From contig OZ007516.1 of NCBI GenBank assembly GCA_963931865.1, positions 9,355,615-9,419,614 on the forward strand: DNA of 64,000 nt, read 5' to 3'. Position 1 is the stretch's first letter; every line of letters starts with the position of its first letter. Source of the stretch: Axinella damicornis (taxonomy: Eukaryota > Porifera > Demospongiae > Axinellida > Axinellidae). The notes beneath the pieces are model-generated. The model worked only from the letters and a program-made list of their open reading frames with translations, had not been told where the DNA came from and did no database searches. Position numbers and translations under genes: made by a program. Below, piece after piece: positions 1 through 13,100 of the stretch.

Positions 1-960
1 CTGGATGGAGAATGTCATGAATGTTAACATGCAGTTGACCGATCAGCGAAGTGAAGCAGGGCTATTGTCTTCTGACGAATATTAAAGCGCGAGCAGGATT
101 ACTAGTGTAAGCTGTATGAACGTGTCATGTGCTAGGGCTATAGACCTAGCTGTGCTGCTATGCTGGCCCGAAGACCGTAATTATAGCCCTGCTTCACTCG
201 GATGGCATAGTCATGTCAGGCTAACATCTTGCTGTCTACTGTGAACTTCTCACATCCAGGGCATTTAACCTGCCGGTAGTCTCGCGTGGCCAAGCGCCTA
301 GACTGAGCTCTCACTCGCGATATGATTGTCACCATGACTCGACTGTGCGAGACTTCACTCGCGCCAGCTCCAATTAACGCCCACCTTAATTGATACGCTT
401 ATTGGACTCATTACGACGTTTTACATCCGTTTCGCGTTCCATTCCATGTTCCATTCCACGTTCCATTCCATTCCACGTTCCGCGTTTTACATGCAACCGT
501 AGTCTCCCTCTGAATAACTACAGAATTAAGGGCGCCAAGCGTCTGGGCAGGCACCCGTTAGAGGCAGAAACAAAGCCACCATTGTAAGTTGATCGAACGA
601 TAAGCTAGAAAGCCTTATCTCGCCGTCAGATTACGCTAACTTGCAATAACGCTCCTGCTTTGACTTAATGTTGGTCTGCCCTCTCCAGCAATAAAGTAGC
701 GATGGTCCTCCGCGTACGGAAAGACAACAGTCGAGTTTTTGCAGCTGGTCGAACGGCGCAATAACCAGACAGCTAGTTCAGTTATCGGCTCCACCCAGTG
801 CCTCCGCCCCTTCCTGCCTTGGTCAACGGAGTGTAATCATTGCTGATAACATCCTGGGGCACTCTCCCGAGTTTTGTTGGACGCTGCGCGCCCTGGGCAA
901 CGCTAAACGCTGCATACAGATGCCATTTTATGCTGTGGGGGAGATTTCAATATATTTTGG
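1..960. other. Gene-free stretch with a small fold-back element
   Basis: I see no convincing gene here. A perfect 16-base inverted repeat (AGTGAAGCAGGGCTAT at 50-65, its reverse complement at 183-198) brackets about 150 bp, which suggests a small TIR or fold-back element; no clear target duplication was found. Around 430-485 there is a short degenerate run of CCATTCCACGTT-like words. A 65-codon open frame at 390-587 merely reads through those words and resembles nothing I know. Confidence 0.5.
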
Positions 961-1269
961 AACCTAAAGAGTTAAAACCCCTTTTTGCGGAGAATTTCGT
1001 TTTACAAACATTTTAGAGGATCTGATGTCGCCAAATTTTTTTTTTTGCTTTTGGCCAAACCGTCAGTTTTAAATGTATACTTTGTGTAATTTTTTTGAAC
1101 TTTGTTTCCTAAAATAGCTGTCAATTTTTTCTCTAAAGCCTGTTTTGAACATTCAAGACTTGAAAATAATCGGTTTTTCTGCTTATATACAAAACGGGAC
1201 AAATATAAAAAAATTCATAAAATTAAGTGGAAATCAAAGTTCAGTCCAAGTTTGAAACACAAAGCTTGC

Positions 1270-2990
1270 TAACCAGTTTTTGTAATTTTCTGCAGCGAAT
1301 TTTTTTCTGAAATCTCAAGTCGATTTCAACTTACTACCAAGTTTTCAAACAAATCAGGTTGCTAAAATGCACCAGCCATGATGTCCATAAACCTTGAATA
1401 CCTTCTTAGCAAATGTGCCCAATTTACAGGAAAAAAACCACAAAGTATTTGAATTTTCATTGAAAGGTCTTTTTTGTGGTTAAAACATCACATTCTGAAG
1501 ATACGAATTGAAACCATCTACTTTGGACTTGAAACTTTGACTGAACTTTGAATTTTTCCACAAAAATAAGAAAAACAGGTTTTCTGATTTTTTTATTGGC
1601 CAAAGTTTCGTAGATAAGCCCAAGCTCCTAAAAATCGATTGTCATCAAAACTTTCAAGGAAAAAATCGACGGGAAAAAAACCTCAAAAACAGTTTTTAAC
1701 GAATCATAACCAGGATTTCAAAAATGAGAAAGCCTTGGCAAAAAAACCCCCATTATTTTGCGATGAAAAACTGATATTTTCCAGAAAGAAGACGCATTCT
1801 CTAGAAAGTTCATGAAAACGATGTTGTAAGATCGCGAGGAACAGAGGGCGCATTGCACCACTTAAAAGGTGCTGCGAATAGGGCGGATAATACCCATTAG
1901 TCGAGTTTAACATCGTGTATCGGTTACTAAAAACGACGAAATTATTGAAAAACAAGTTTTTTTTACTTTTCTAATTGACTGCGTACGATAGATTTTTGCT
2001 GAAAACTCGATTTTTCTAAAGCTTTTTACCGTATGATTGAACATATTTACAAGTAGTACCTAAAGTATATATTATGATCAAACCTAAAAATAGTTGTGAA
2101 ATGAAATTCTCTGCAAAAAGTTTTTTTTATATAGATTATGGTTTTGTGAAAATCAGTTTCCTTAAGCCACGATTTTAGTAAATTAAAATTTAAATTCATA
2201 TAAATTTGGTTTGACAAATTAAGATTTTGTGAACTAGCATTTCTCTGAAATTTCAGTTTCACGTACTACCAATTTTTTAAACAAATCAGATTTCTTAAAT
2301 GCAACAACCATCCTTGATATCCAAAAAATGCAACCATCCTTGATTTTTTTATAACACAATTTTCATTTAACGGTCTTATTAGTGATTGATGTCACATCAC
2401 TTTTGATAAAAGGAATGGAAACTTGCTTTTAAGTTGAAAATTAGACGGAAATGAGTTTTTCCACACATTTAAGCAAGTTTTTCTGATTTCTCCGTCTTGT
2501 TTTTAAGTCTTGTTTGTTCAAAGCGAACCTTCAACCAAAATCAAAAGCTACCTTGGGAAACAAACTTCAGTTTTTAACGAATTATAAACCAAACGTTTTC
2601 AAAAAGGATATTAAAGTAAAAGTCTTGTGTTCGAAAAAGCCAACTTCATTTTGCGATCAAAAACAACCAAATTTGCCGGGAAAAAAGATGCATTCTTTGA
2701 AAACTTCATGAAAAAGATGGTGTAAAGTCGCGAGGATCACCGTGAGGGCGCAGGGCACACAAAAGGTGCGGCGAACATTGCACGAGTAATACCCATCAGG
2801 CGCTTTTAACAACGTGTATCAGTTACTGATGCGACGAAATTACTGAAGAACGTTTTTTACATTTCCAATTGACAGTATTTGCGAAAAACCGACGGTGTTT
2901 CTGTTGTATGCTAAAAATATCAGTATTTCACACGAATCCTAAAGTATATGATCGACGGTGGTTTGCCTAAAATCCATCACTTGTCGACAA
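1270..2990. repeat. Diverged tandem duplication, unit about 0.88-0.93 kb
   Basis: The AT-rich DNA at about 1270-2110 is repeated, with much divergence, at about 2190-2990. Matching landmarks occur in the same order: CAAACAAATCAG words (offset about 930), CAGTTTTTAACGAAT (1690 and 2568), CGCGAGGA, AAAAGGTGC, TAATACCCAT (1888 and 2787) and CCTAAAGTATAT (2059 and 2938). The offset drifts between about 880 and 930, so indels have accumulated. No shared open frame is preserved, so I read it as an old non-coding duplication or two copies of an unknown AT-rich repeat. Confidence 0.7.
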
Positions 2991-3296
2991 CCCATAACAG
3001 GAAAGGATTAAAAAGGGAAATTGTTTCGACAAGTTCAAAGCGAAACGGTCTTCCAGTGCCATCTTGGCGGCACCCCAAAGCCTTGACCAAGCCTCCACGG
3101 CAGCCATGGCCTCCGTCCCTACCCTCCCAAACAATGGGATCTCGCACCCGATGTTCGACATATCGAAGCCCAATAACGAAAGTACAGAGTACAAAGGTCA
3201 AATTTCGCGTTAAGTTTTTCAGCGTGCCGCGCAAAAGTTTAGATTTTGAAATTCAAGCTTCAACTTCAACACACCAAGAAAGTTAAAAGAGCAATG

Positions 3297-3436
3297 TTCA
3301 GAGGTCAACGGTCAAAGTTCAGAGGTCAAAGGTCAAAGTTCAAAGGTCAGAGGTCAAAGGTCAAAGTTCAAAGGTCAGAGGTCAAAGGTCAGAGGTCAGA
3401 GGTCAAAGGTCAGAGTTCAGAGGTCAAAAGGTGAAG
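3297..3436 (+). repeat. Heptamer array of AGGTCAN (DR1-like spacing)
   Basis: About 140 bp made of 7-bp units, mostly AGGTCAA or AGGTCAG, with interspersed AGTTCAN. AGGTCA is the classical nuclear-receptor half-site, and a 7-bp period places consecutive half-sites as direct repeats with one spacer base (DR1). It lies directly against the left edge of the GC-rich satellite. It may be a plain microsatellite; no neighbouring promoter or gene is visible. Confidence 0.8.
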
Positions 3437-3439
3437 GTG

Positions 3440-6400
3440 TAGGGCGTTGCCAAGGCCGTGGAGGCATGGGCAACGCCGTCGGGGCGTGGCCAAGCCCTAC
3501 GGGCATGGCTAAAGCCGTGGGGGCGTGGCCAAGACCGTGGGGGCGTGGCCAAGGCCTGGGAGGCGTTTCCAAGGCCGTGGTGGCGTGGCTAAGGCCCTAT
3601 GGGCGTGGCCAATGCACTCAGGGTGTTGCCATGGCCCTGGGGGCGTGGCCAACGCCGTGGGGGCCAGGCCAAGCCCTGGGGAAGGTCCAAGGCCGTGGGG
3701 GCGTGGCTAAGGCAGTGGGGGCGTGGCCAAGGCCGTGGGGGCATAGTCAAGGCCTTGGGGGTGTGGCCAAGGCCGTGGGGGCGTTGCAAAGGCCGTGGGG
3801 TCGTGGCCAAGGCCGTGGGCGCGTGGCCAAGGGCTTGTGGGCGTGCAGAAAGCCGTGGGGGCGTGGCCAAGGCCGTGGGGGCATGTCCAAGGCCGTGGGG
3901 GCGTGGTCAAGGCCGTGGGGGCGTGGCCAAGGCCGTGAAGGCGTAGCCAAGGCCGGGGTGACGTTGCCAACGCCTTTGGGGCGTGGCCAAGGCCGTGGGG
4001 GCGTGACCAAGGCCTTGGGGCGTGGCTAAGGTCGTGGGGGCGCGGCCAAGCCCCTGGCCATGGCCGTGGGGGCGTGGCCAAGGCCGTGGGGGCGTGACCA
4101 AGGCCGTGGGGACGTAGTCAAGGCCGTGGGGGTGTGGCCAAGACCGTAGGGCATGGCAATGGCCGTGGGGGCGTGGCCAAGGCCGTGGGGGCGTGGCCAA
4201 GGCCTTGGGGGCATGGCCAAGCCGTGGGGGCGTGGCCAAGGCCGTGGGGACGTGGCCAAGGCCGTGGGGGCGTGGTCAAGGCCGTGGGGGCGTGGACAAG
4301 GCCGTGGAGGCGTAGCCAAGGCAGTGGTGGCGTGGCCAACGCCTTTGGGGCGTGGCCAAGGCCGTTGGGGCGTGACAAGGCCTTGGGGTGTGGCGAAGGC
4401 CTTAGTGCCGTCGCCAAGGTCGAGGGGGCGTGGCCAATGCCTTGGAAGCGTGGCCATGGCCGTGGGGGCATGGCTAAGGCCGGGGGGCGTGGCAAAGGCC
4501 GTGGAGGTGTGGCAAAGGCCTTGGGGCGTGGTCAAGGCTGTGGGGGCGTGGCAAAGGCCGAAGGGGCGTGGCCAAGGCCGTGGGGGCGTGACCAAGGCCT
4601 TGGGGCGTGGCTAAGGTCGTGGGGGCGCGGCCAAGCCCCTGGCCATGGCCGTGGGGGCGTGGCCAAGGCCGTGGGGGCGTGACCAAGGCCGTGGGGACGT
4701 AGTCAAGGCCGTGGGGGTGTGGCCAAGACCGTAGGGCATGGCAATGGCCGTGGGGGCGTGGCCAAGGCCGTGGGGGCGTGGCCAAGGCCTTGGAGGCATG
4801 GCCAAGCCGTGGGGGCGTGGCCAAGGCCGTGGGGACGTGGCCAAGGCCGTGGGGGCGTGGTCAAGGCCGTGGGGGCGTGGACAAGGCCGTGGAGGCGTAG
4901 CCAAGGCAGTGGTGGCGTGGCCAACGCCTTTGGGGCGTGGCCAAGGCCGTTGGGGCGTGACAAGGCCTTGGGGTGTGGCGAAGGCCTTAGTGCCGTCGCC
5001 AAGGTCGAGGGGGCGTGGCCAAGGCCTTGGAAGCGTGGCCATGGCCGTGGGGGCATGGCTAAGGCCGGGGGGCGTGGCAAAGGCCGTGGAGGTGTGGCAA
5101 AGGCCTTGGGGCGTGGTCAAGGCTGTGGGGGCGTGGCAAAGGCCGAAGGGGCGTGGCCAAGGCCGTGGGCGCGTGGCCAAGGCCTTGGGTGCGTGGCCAA
5201 AGCAGTGGGGGCGTGGCCAAGGCCGTGGGGGCGTGGCCAAGGCCGTGTGGGCGTGGTCAAGGCCGTGGGGGCGTGGCCAAGGCCTTGGAGGCGTAGCCAA
5301 GGCCGGAGTTGCGTGGCCAACGCCTTAGGGGTGTGGCCAAGGCCGTGGGGGCGTGACCAAGGCCTTGGGGCGTGGCTAAGGTCGTGGGGGCGTGGCCAAG
5401 TCCCAGGCCAAGGCCGTGGGGGCGTGGCCAAGGCCGTGGAGGCGTGGCCAAGACCGTGGGGGCGTAGTCAAGGCCGTGGGGGTGTGGCCAAGGCCGTGGG
5501 GGCGTGACAAAGGCCGTGGGACGAGGCCAAGGTCGTGGGGGCGTGGCCAAGGCCTTGGTGGCGTGGTCAAGGCCGTGGGGGCATGGCCAAAAGCCGAGGG
5601 GCATGGTCAAGGCCGTGGGGGCTGACCAAGGCCTTGGGGCGTGGCTAAGGTCGTTGGGGCGTGGCAAAGCCCCTGGCCATTGCCGTGGGGGCGTGGCCAA
5701 GGCCGTGGGGGCGTGGCCAAGGCTGTGGGGTTGTAGCCAAGGCCTTGGGGTGTGGCCAAGGCCATAGTCGCGTAGCCAAGGTCGAGGGGGCGTGGCGAAG
5801 GCCTTGGAAGCGTGGCCATGGCCGTGGGGGCATGGCTAAGGCCGGGGGCGTGGCAAAGGCCGTGGGGGTGTGGCAAAGGCCTTGGGGCGTGGCAAAGGCC
5901 GTGGGGGTGTGCCCAAAGCCGTGGGGGCGAGGCAAAGGCCGTGGTGGCGTGGCCAAGACCTTGGTGGCGTGTTCAAGGCCGTGGGGGCATGGCCAAAAGC
6001 CAAGCGGCGTGGTCAAGGCCGTGGGGGCGTGACCAAGGCCTTGGGGCGTGGCTAAGGTCGTGGAGGCGTGGCCCAGCCTCTGGCCAAGGCCGTGGGGGCG
6101 TGGCCAAGGCCGTGGGGGCGTAGTCAAGGCCGTGGGGGTGTGGCCAAGGCCGTGGTAGCGTAGCAAAAAGCGTGGGGGCGTGGCCAAGGCCGTGGGGGCG
6201 TGGCCAAGGCCATGGGGGCGTGGCCAAAGCCGTGGGGGCGTGGCCAAGGCCGTGGGGGCGTGGTTAAGGCCGTAGGGGCGTGGCCAAGGCCGTGGAGGCG
6301 TAGCCAACGCCGTGGTGGCGTGGCCAACGCCTTTGGGGCGTGCCCAAGGCCGTGGGGCGTGACCAAGGCCTTGGGGCGTGGCTAAGGTCGTTGGGGCGTG

Positions 6401-9400
6401 GCCAAGCCCCGCGCCAAGGCCGTGGGGGCGTGGCCAAGGCCGTGGGGGCGTGGCCAAGGCCGTGGGGGCGTAGTCAAGGACGTGGGGGTATGGCCAAGGC
6501 CGTGGGGGCGTGGCAAAGGCCGTGGGGGCGTGGCCATGGCCTTGGGGCGTGGACAAGGCCTTGGGGGCGTGGCCAAAGCCGTGGGAGCGAGGCCAAGGCC
6601 GTGGGGGCGTGGCCAAAGCCTTGGTGGCGTGGTCAAGGCGTGGGGGCATGACCAAAAGCCGAGGGGCGTGGTCAAGGCCGTGGGGGCGTGACCAAGGCCT
6701 TGGGTCGTAGCTAAGGTCGTGGGGGCGTGGCCAAGCCCCTGGCCAAGGCCGTGGGGGCGTGGCCAAGGCCGTGGGGGCGTGGCCAAGGCCGTGGGGGCGT
6801 AGTCAAGGCCGTGAGGGTGTCGCCAAGACCGTGGGGGCGTGGCAAAGGCCGTGGGGGCGTGGCCAAGGCCGTGGGGGCGTGGCCAAGGCCATGGAAGCGT
6901 GACCAAAGCCGTGGGGGGGTGGCCAAGGCCGTGGGGGCGTGGCCAAGGCCGTGGGGGCGTGGACAAGGCCGTGGGGGCGTGGTCAAGGCCGTGGGGGCGT
7001 GGCCAAGGCCATGGAGGCATAGCCAAGGCCGGGGTGGCGTGGCCAACGCCTTGGGGGCGTGGCGAAGGCCGTGGTGGTGTAGCCAAGGCCTTGGGGTGTG
7101 GCAAAGGCCATAGTGGCATAGCCAAGGTCGAGGGGGCGTTGCCAAGGCCTTGGAAGCGTGGCCATGGCCGAGGGGCATGGCTAAGGCCGGGGGGCGTGGC
7201 AAAGGCCGTGGGGGTGTGGCTAAGGCCTTGGGTGGTGGCAAAGGCCGTGGAGGCGTGGCCAAAGTGTGGGGGCGAGGCCAAGGCCGTGGGGGGGACCAAG
7301 GCCTTGATGGCGTGGTCAAGGCCGTGGGGGTGTGGCGAAGGCCGTGTGGGCATGGCCAAAAGCCGAGGGGGCGTGGTCAAGGCCGCGGGGGCGTCACCAA
7401 GGCCTTATGCCGTGGCTAATGTCGTGGGGGCATGTCCAAGCCCCTGGCCAAGGCCGTGCGGGCGTGGCCAAGGTCGGTGGAATTGGCCAAGGCCGTAGGT
7501 GCGTGGCTAAGCCCTGGGTGCATGGACAAAGCCGTGGGGGCGTGGCTAAGCCGTGCGGGCGTCGTAAGGCCGTTGGGGTGTGGCCAAGGCCTTTGTGGCG
7601 TGGCCAAGGCCGTTGGGGCGTAGCCAAGGCCGTGGGGGTGTGGCCAAGGCCGTGGGGGCGTGGCAAAGGCCGTGGGGGCGTGGCCAAAACCTTGGGGCGT
7701 GGACAAGGCCTTGGGGGCGTGGCCAAAGCCGTGGGGGCGTGGCCAAGGCCGTGGGGGCGTGGCTAAGGCCGTGGGGGCGTGGTCAAGGCCGTAGGGGCGT
7801 GGCCAAGGCCGTGGAGGCGTAGCCAAGGCAGGGGTGGCGTGGCCAACGCCTTTGTGGCATGGCCAAGGCCGTGGGGGCGTGGCCAAGGCCTTGAGGTGTG
7901 GCCAAGGCCATAGTGGCGTCTCCAACGTCGAGGGGGCGTGGCCAAGGCCTTGGAAGCGTGGCCAAGGTCGTGGGGGCATGGTTAAGGCTGGGGGCGTGAC
8001 AAAGGCCGTGGGGGTGTGGCTAAGGCCTTGGAGCGTGGCAAAGGCCGTGGGGGCGTGGCCAAAGCTTTGGGGGCGAGGCCAAGGCCGTGGGGGCATGGCC
8101 AAGGCCTTGATGGCGTGGTCAAGGCCGTGGGGGCGTTGCGAAGGCCGTGTGGGCATGGCCAAAAGCCGAGGGGGCGTGGTCAAGGCCGCGGGGGCGTCAC
8201 CAAGGTTTTGGGGCGTGGCTAAGGTCGTGGGGGCGTGGCCAAGCCCCTAGCCAAGGCCGTGGGGGCGTGGCCAAGGTCGGGGGGCGTGGCCAAGGCCGTG
8301 GGGGCGTGGCTAAGCCCTGGGTGCATGGCCAAAGCCGTGGGGGCGCAGCAAAGCCGTGCGGGAGTGGCAATGCCGTGGAGGTGTTTCCAAGGCCTTTGTG
8401 GCGTTGCCCAGGCCGTGGGAGTGTAGCCAAGGCCGTGGGGGCGTGGCCAAGGACGTGGGGGCGTGGACCAGGCCGTGGGAGCGTGACCAAGGACGTGGGG
8501 GCGTGGCCAAAGCCGTGGTGGCGTGGCCAAGGCTTTGGGGGCGTGGCCAAGGCCGTGGTGGCGTGGCCAAGGTCGAGGGGCGTGGCCAAGGCCGTGGTGA
8601 CGTGGCAAAGGCAGTGGTGGCGTGGCCAAGGCTTTGGGGGCGTGGCCAAGGCCGTGGTGGCGTGGCCAAGGTCGAGGGGGGTGGTCAAGGCCTTGGAAGC
8701 GTGGCCAAGGCCGTAGGGGAGTGGTAAAGGCCGAGGAGCGGTGGCCAAGGCCGTGGGGGCGTGGCCAAAGCCGTCGGGGCGTGGCCAAGGCCTTGAGGGC
8801 GTGGCCAAGGCCCTGGGGGGTGGCTAAGGCCGTGAGGGCGTGGCCAAGGCCTTGGGAGCGTGGCCAAGGCCTTGGGGGCGTGGCCAAGGCCGTGGGGACG
8901 TGTCCAAGGCCGGGGAGTGGCCAAGGCCGTGGGGGCGTGGCTAAGCTCTGGGAGCGTGACCAAGGGCGTCGGGGCGTGGCCAAGACCGTGGGGGCGTGGC
9001 CAAGGCTTGGGCATTGCCAATGCTGTGGGGGCGTTGTCAAGGCCGTGCGGGCGTGGCAAAGGCCGTAGGGGCGTGGTCAAGGCAGTGGGGTTGTGGCCAA
9101 GGCCGTGGGGGCGTGGCCAAGGCAGAGGAGGCGAGGCCAAGGCCGTGGGGACGAGGTCAAGGCCGTGGAGGTGTGTTCAAGGCCTTCGGGGCGTGGCCAA
9201 GGCCGTGGTGGCGTGGTCAAGGCCGTGGGGGCGTGGTCAAGGCCGTGGGGGCGTGGTCAAAGCCGTTGGGGCGTAGCCAAAGCCGTAGGGGCCTGGCCAA
9301 GGCCGTGTGGGGAGTGGCAAACGCTTTGAGGGCGTTGCCAAGTCCTAGGGGACGTGGCTAGCGCCGTGGGGGCGTGGCCAAGGCAGTGGGAGCGTGGCCA

Positions 9401-9805
9401 AGGCCGGTGGGCGTGGCCAAGGCCGTGGGAGCGTGGCTAAGCCCTGGGGGCGTGGCCAAGACCGTCCGGGCGTGGCCAAGGCCGTGGGGTGATGGCAAAG
9501 GCCTTGGGGGCGTGGCCAAGGTTGTGGGGGCATTTCCAAGGCCGTGGGGGCGTGCCCAAGGCCGTGTGGGCGTGGTCAAGGCCGTGGGGTGTGGTCAAAG
9601 CTGTGGGGGCGTGGCCAAGGCCTTGGGGGCGTTGCCAAAGCCGTGGGGGCGTGGTCAAGGCCGTGGGGGTGTGGCCAAAGCTGTGGGGGCGTGACCAAGG
9701 CCGTGGCCAAGGCCGTGGGGGCGTGGCCAAGGCCTTGGGGGCGTGGCCAAAATCGTGTCTGCGTGGCCAAGGCCTTGGGGGCGTGGCCAAGGCTGTAGTG
9801 GCGTA
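3440..9805 (+). repeat. GC-rich satellite, left arm part 1 (20-bp unit, G-rich on + strand)
   Basis: Continuous head-to-tail copies of a 20-bp unit close to GGGGGCGTGGCCAAGGCCGT, by length about 320 copies. Common variants change the CpG positions (GCATGG, GTGTGG, GGCCATGG) or read GGCCTTGGG. Scattered CTAAG and CAAAG variants and blocks of a few hundred bases repeat as higher-order units. Open frames occur on both strands because the unit is not divisible by 3, so each frame cycles through the same 20 residues; I do not treat them as genes. The array is interrupted at 9805 by the gypsy element and resumes at 16682. Confidence 0.97.
3985..5154 (+). repeat. Near-perfect 585-bp tandem duplication inside the satellite
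   Basis: The block at about 3985-4569 is repeated at about 4570-5154 with an exact 585-bp offset (for example CGTGGCTAAGGTCGTGGG at 4021 and 4606). Only a few substitutions separate the copies. This is a recent segmental duplication of about 29 units, of the kind produced by unequal exchange. Confidence 0.9.
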
Positions 9806-10011
9806 TGTAACCGCCGCTGCCGCCTACTAGTGTACTGCAGGCACTACCCGCGATGGCTACGCGTATACGCCACTCTTCACTTCAGTCCAAAAATTATTCA
9901 GCACTCGACAAAACTGTACAGAGGTCAATAATTGCTTGAACACGTGTGTTACAAAGGTCAGATCTGAACATGATGAACACGTGCATGAAACACATCAGCA
10001 TGGTCTTTACA
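9806..10011 (-). repeat. 3' LTR of the gypsy element
   Basis: 206 bp, identical to the copy at 16476-16681. On the element's coding (minus) strand it runs from TGTAAAG to GGTTACA, so it has the usual TG...CA ends and a 5-bp terminal inverted repeat TGTAA/TTACA. It contains two CACGTG palindromes (E-box sequence). No clear TATA box or polyadenylation signal stands out. Confidence 0.96.
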
Positions 10012-10025
10012 TATCCCCCTCCTTA
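10012..10025 (-). promoter_or_regulatory. Polypurine tract (plus-strand primer)
   Basis: Read on the coding strand, the bases just before the 3' LTR are AAGGAGGGGGATA. A purine-rich run directly against the LTR is where the RNase H-resistant primer for second-strand synthesis lies in LTR retrotransposons. Confidence 0.8.
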
Positions 10026-10175
10026 AGAGGGTTGTTTGTCCTCAAACAACTTACAGAAACAAAACCATGTGACCTCACACAGCACAACTGAATGCATGAC
10101 TACAGTTATAGAGCAAATCACAGTTGTAGCTACACAATGGTTCGAAGTTCAAACTACATGACAATGTTTCAGAGT

Positions 10176-13100
10176 TCACGACTTACGAGCCCTTGCTCTA
10201 GTCACTGGTCCAGTATACTCTGCTGGCTCTGGGGTTGGCGATCCCGAGTGCTTCACAGCTTGCTTCTTCTTCTTACGGCGAACACCATGCCCCAACCACA
10301 CTTCATCTGTCATCTCGTCGTAACATCGTCGGACACGATCCAACGCCACAAAGATGGACATGTCACCAGGGCAATCCAACAGTTGCACTTCAGCATTAGT
10401 AGGGGTGAGAGAGAGCACTTTGTAGGGTCCGCAGTGCGGGCGGGCGAACTTCCAGGCCTTTCCCTTCACCTGGCCAGGGAAATAGACCATGACTCGGTCA
10501 CCAACCTTCAACTGGTGGCCCAAACTCCTTTTGTCGTACTGGCGCTTCTGTTTGTTCTGAGCCTTTGCAATATTCTCATGGGCAAGAGCCCAAGCATCAG
10601 AGAGGTTGGCAACAAGCTCAGCACAATAATCGGAAAATTCCACTTCATACGGAGTGCGTGGCTGGCTTAGAGCTGTCTCAGTCGGGACTCGGGGCTCCCG
10701 TCCGTATAGGAGGTAAAAGGGTGAAGCTTGAGTGGAGTCCTGAATGGCCACACGATACGCAAAAAGCAAGTACGGCAAATGACAATCCCAATCTCTCCCG
10801 TACTTTCCAACACTTTTCGACAGCATATTGATCAGTGTGCTGTTGAACTTTTCAACTAGGCCATCACACTGGGGATGGTAACCAGATGTGTTGATCTTTG
10901 ATGTTCCCACTAGCTTGCACACTTGCTGGACCAAATTTGAGAGAAAGTTAGGTCCCCGATCTGACAGCAAATACTCTGGCACCCCATGACGGGATATGAC
11001 GTGCTCCACTAGCAACCGGGCAATTGTCTCCGCTGTTTGGTCTTCTGCTGCAAAGACTTCTGGCCACTTTGTGAGGTAATCCATGAACACGATGGCATAC
11101 TGATGCCCATTGTGGGAGAGAGGTAGCTGCAGGACGTCTACGCCCACCATGTGAAATGGTCCTCCAACGGGAATAGGTTGCAACTTGGGACGCTTTGCTC
11201 TTCCCGGACCCTTCCGTGACACACACACCAGGCAACTTCGGCAGAACCTTCGAACATCTGCCCTCATGCCTTGCCACCAGTAGCGAGCACGAAGTGTACA
11301 ATACAGCTTCCTTTCTGCGAAATGTCCCGCAAATCTTCCTTCATGATTCTCTTTCATGAGGATCGACCTCAGGTCCTGAGGAACGGCAATACGCCACCCA
11401 TCTGGAATGGCAGGATTCCGGTAGCAGAGAACTCCATCTAGGATCTCAAAATTTGGCTTTTCCAACACCAACTTCCGGGCTTGTCTCTCATCGGTAGGTA
11501 GGACATCATCCTCAAGGTATCGAAATATTGGCTGGAACTCCTTGTCCGATCTTTGGAGCTTCCCAATATCACTGTCTGGAGTCAGGGTACTCAGAGGCGA
11601 CTCAACAGACTGAAACGCTAACACATTGGCCACATTGACTGGATTTCTGGACAAGGCATCGGCAACATAGTTGCTCTTTCCCGAACGGTGACGGATATCA
11701 AGGTTGAGTTCTTGAATGACCATCGCCCACCGCACCAGTTTTGAGGAAGGATTCTTCGAGTTGAGGAGAGAAGTACAGGCAGCATGGTCGGTAAACACGA
11801 CACAACGATGTCCCAAAATGTATGGACGGAACAGTTTGGCTGCCCAGACGAGACCAAGAGTCTCCAACTCTGTGATAGCGTAATTGCGCTCATTGGGCGA
11901 AAGTGATCTTGATGCGAACGCAACAGGGTGAACTCTTCCATCTTCCTGCTGCTGTGCCAACACAGCCCCAAGGCCTTTCTTGCTGGCGTCGGTCTCAAGA
12001 ATGAAGGGATATTTTGACTGAAACTGAGGATAGGCTAGAACGGGGGCACTCACCAGCAAGTTCTTCAAACGATCAAACGCTTTCTGACACTCGGAAGTCC
12101 AGCTGAACACAGCATCCTTCTTCAGCAGGGAATGCAGCGGTGAGGCAATCGATGCAAACTGGGGCACAAAGCGCCTGTAATAAGACGCTAGTCCTAGGAA
12201 CTGCCTGACTTCACTAACATCAGTCGGAGGAGGATAATTCCTCATTTTCTCGGTCTTGGATGGGTCCGGCTTGATGCCACTTCTGGTCACCACATGACCA
12301 AGGTAAGGCACCTCTTCTCTCAAAAAGAGACACTTGCGAGCCTTCAGGCGCAATCCCGCTTGACGCAGTCTTGAGAACACTTGCCGCAGATGTTCGAGGT
12401 GGTCTTCAAATGTGTGTGAGCACACCAGCACGTCATCAATGTATGCAAAACAGCTGTCCCAGATCAGGCCGGCAAGGACGACCTCCATAAGCCTCTGGAA
12501 CGTGGCCGGGGCATTACACATACCAAAAGGCATCCGGGTAAATTCATGTAGACCTCGATGTGTGGCAAAGGCTGATTTTGCAGTTGACTCAGCATCCAGA
12601 CCAATCTGCCAATATCCAGCAGCCAGATCCAAGGTAGAGAAGAACTTTTTACCACCCAGCGTGTCCAGGATGTCGTCGATTCGGGGTAGAGGGTACACGT
12701 CTTTCCGGGTGACACCATTCAACTTCCGGTAGTCGACGCAGAACCGGTCAGTCCCATCTTTCTTGGGGACAAGGACCACGGGGCTCGCCCATGAACTTCC
12801 TGATGGTTTGACCACTCCCAAGTGCTCCATCTCTTCCACCATCGCTGATATCTTCTCCCGATGAACAAACGGTACTCGTCTTGCTGGTTGCCTCACAGGG
12901 GGACTCGTCCCTGTGTCCACGTGATGTTGGACCAAGTCGGTATGACCAAGTTCCGAATTGTCCAACGCAAACACGTCAGCATGGTCTGCAATCAACTCCT
13001 TGAGGCTACTGAACTGGCTATCAGTAAGGGTGCCCTGTTCAAGGGACAACACTCGAAACAGCTCTTGGACTCTTCCAGTCAGTGGACTAGACTCCTCACA

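Noticed and set aside
10092..10670. Plus-strand open frames of 60-190 codons between 10.1 and 16.4 kb
   Set aside because: Antisense shadows of the gag-pol frame.
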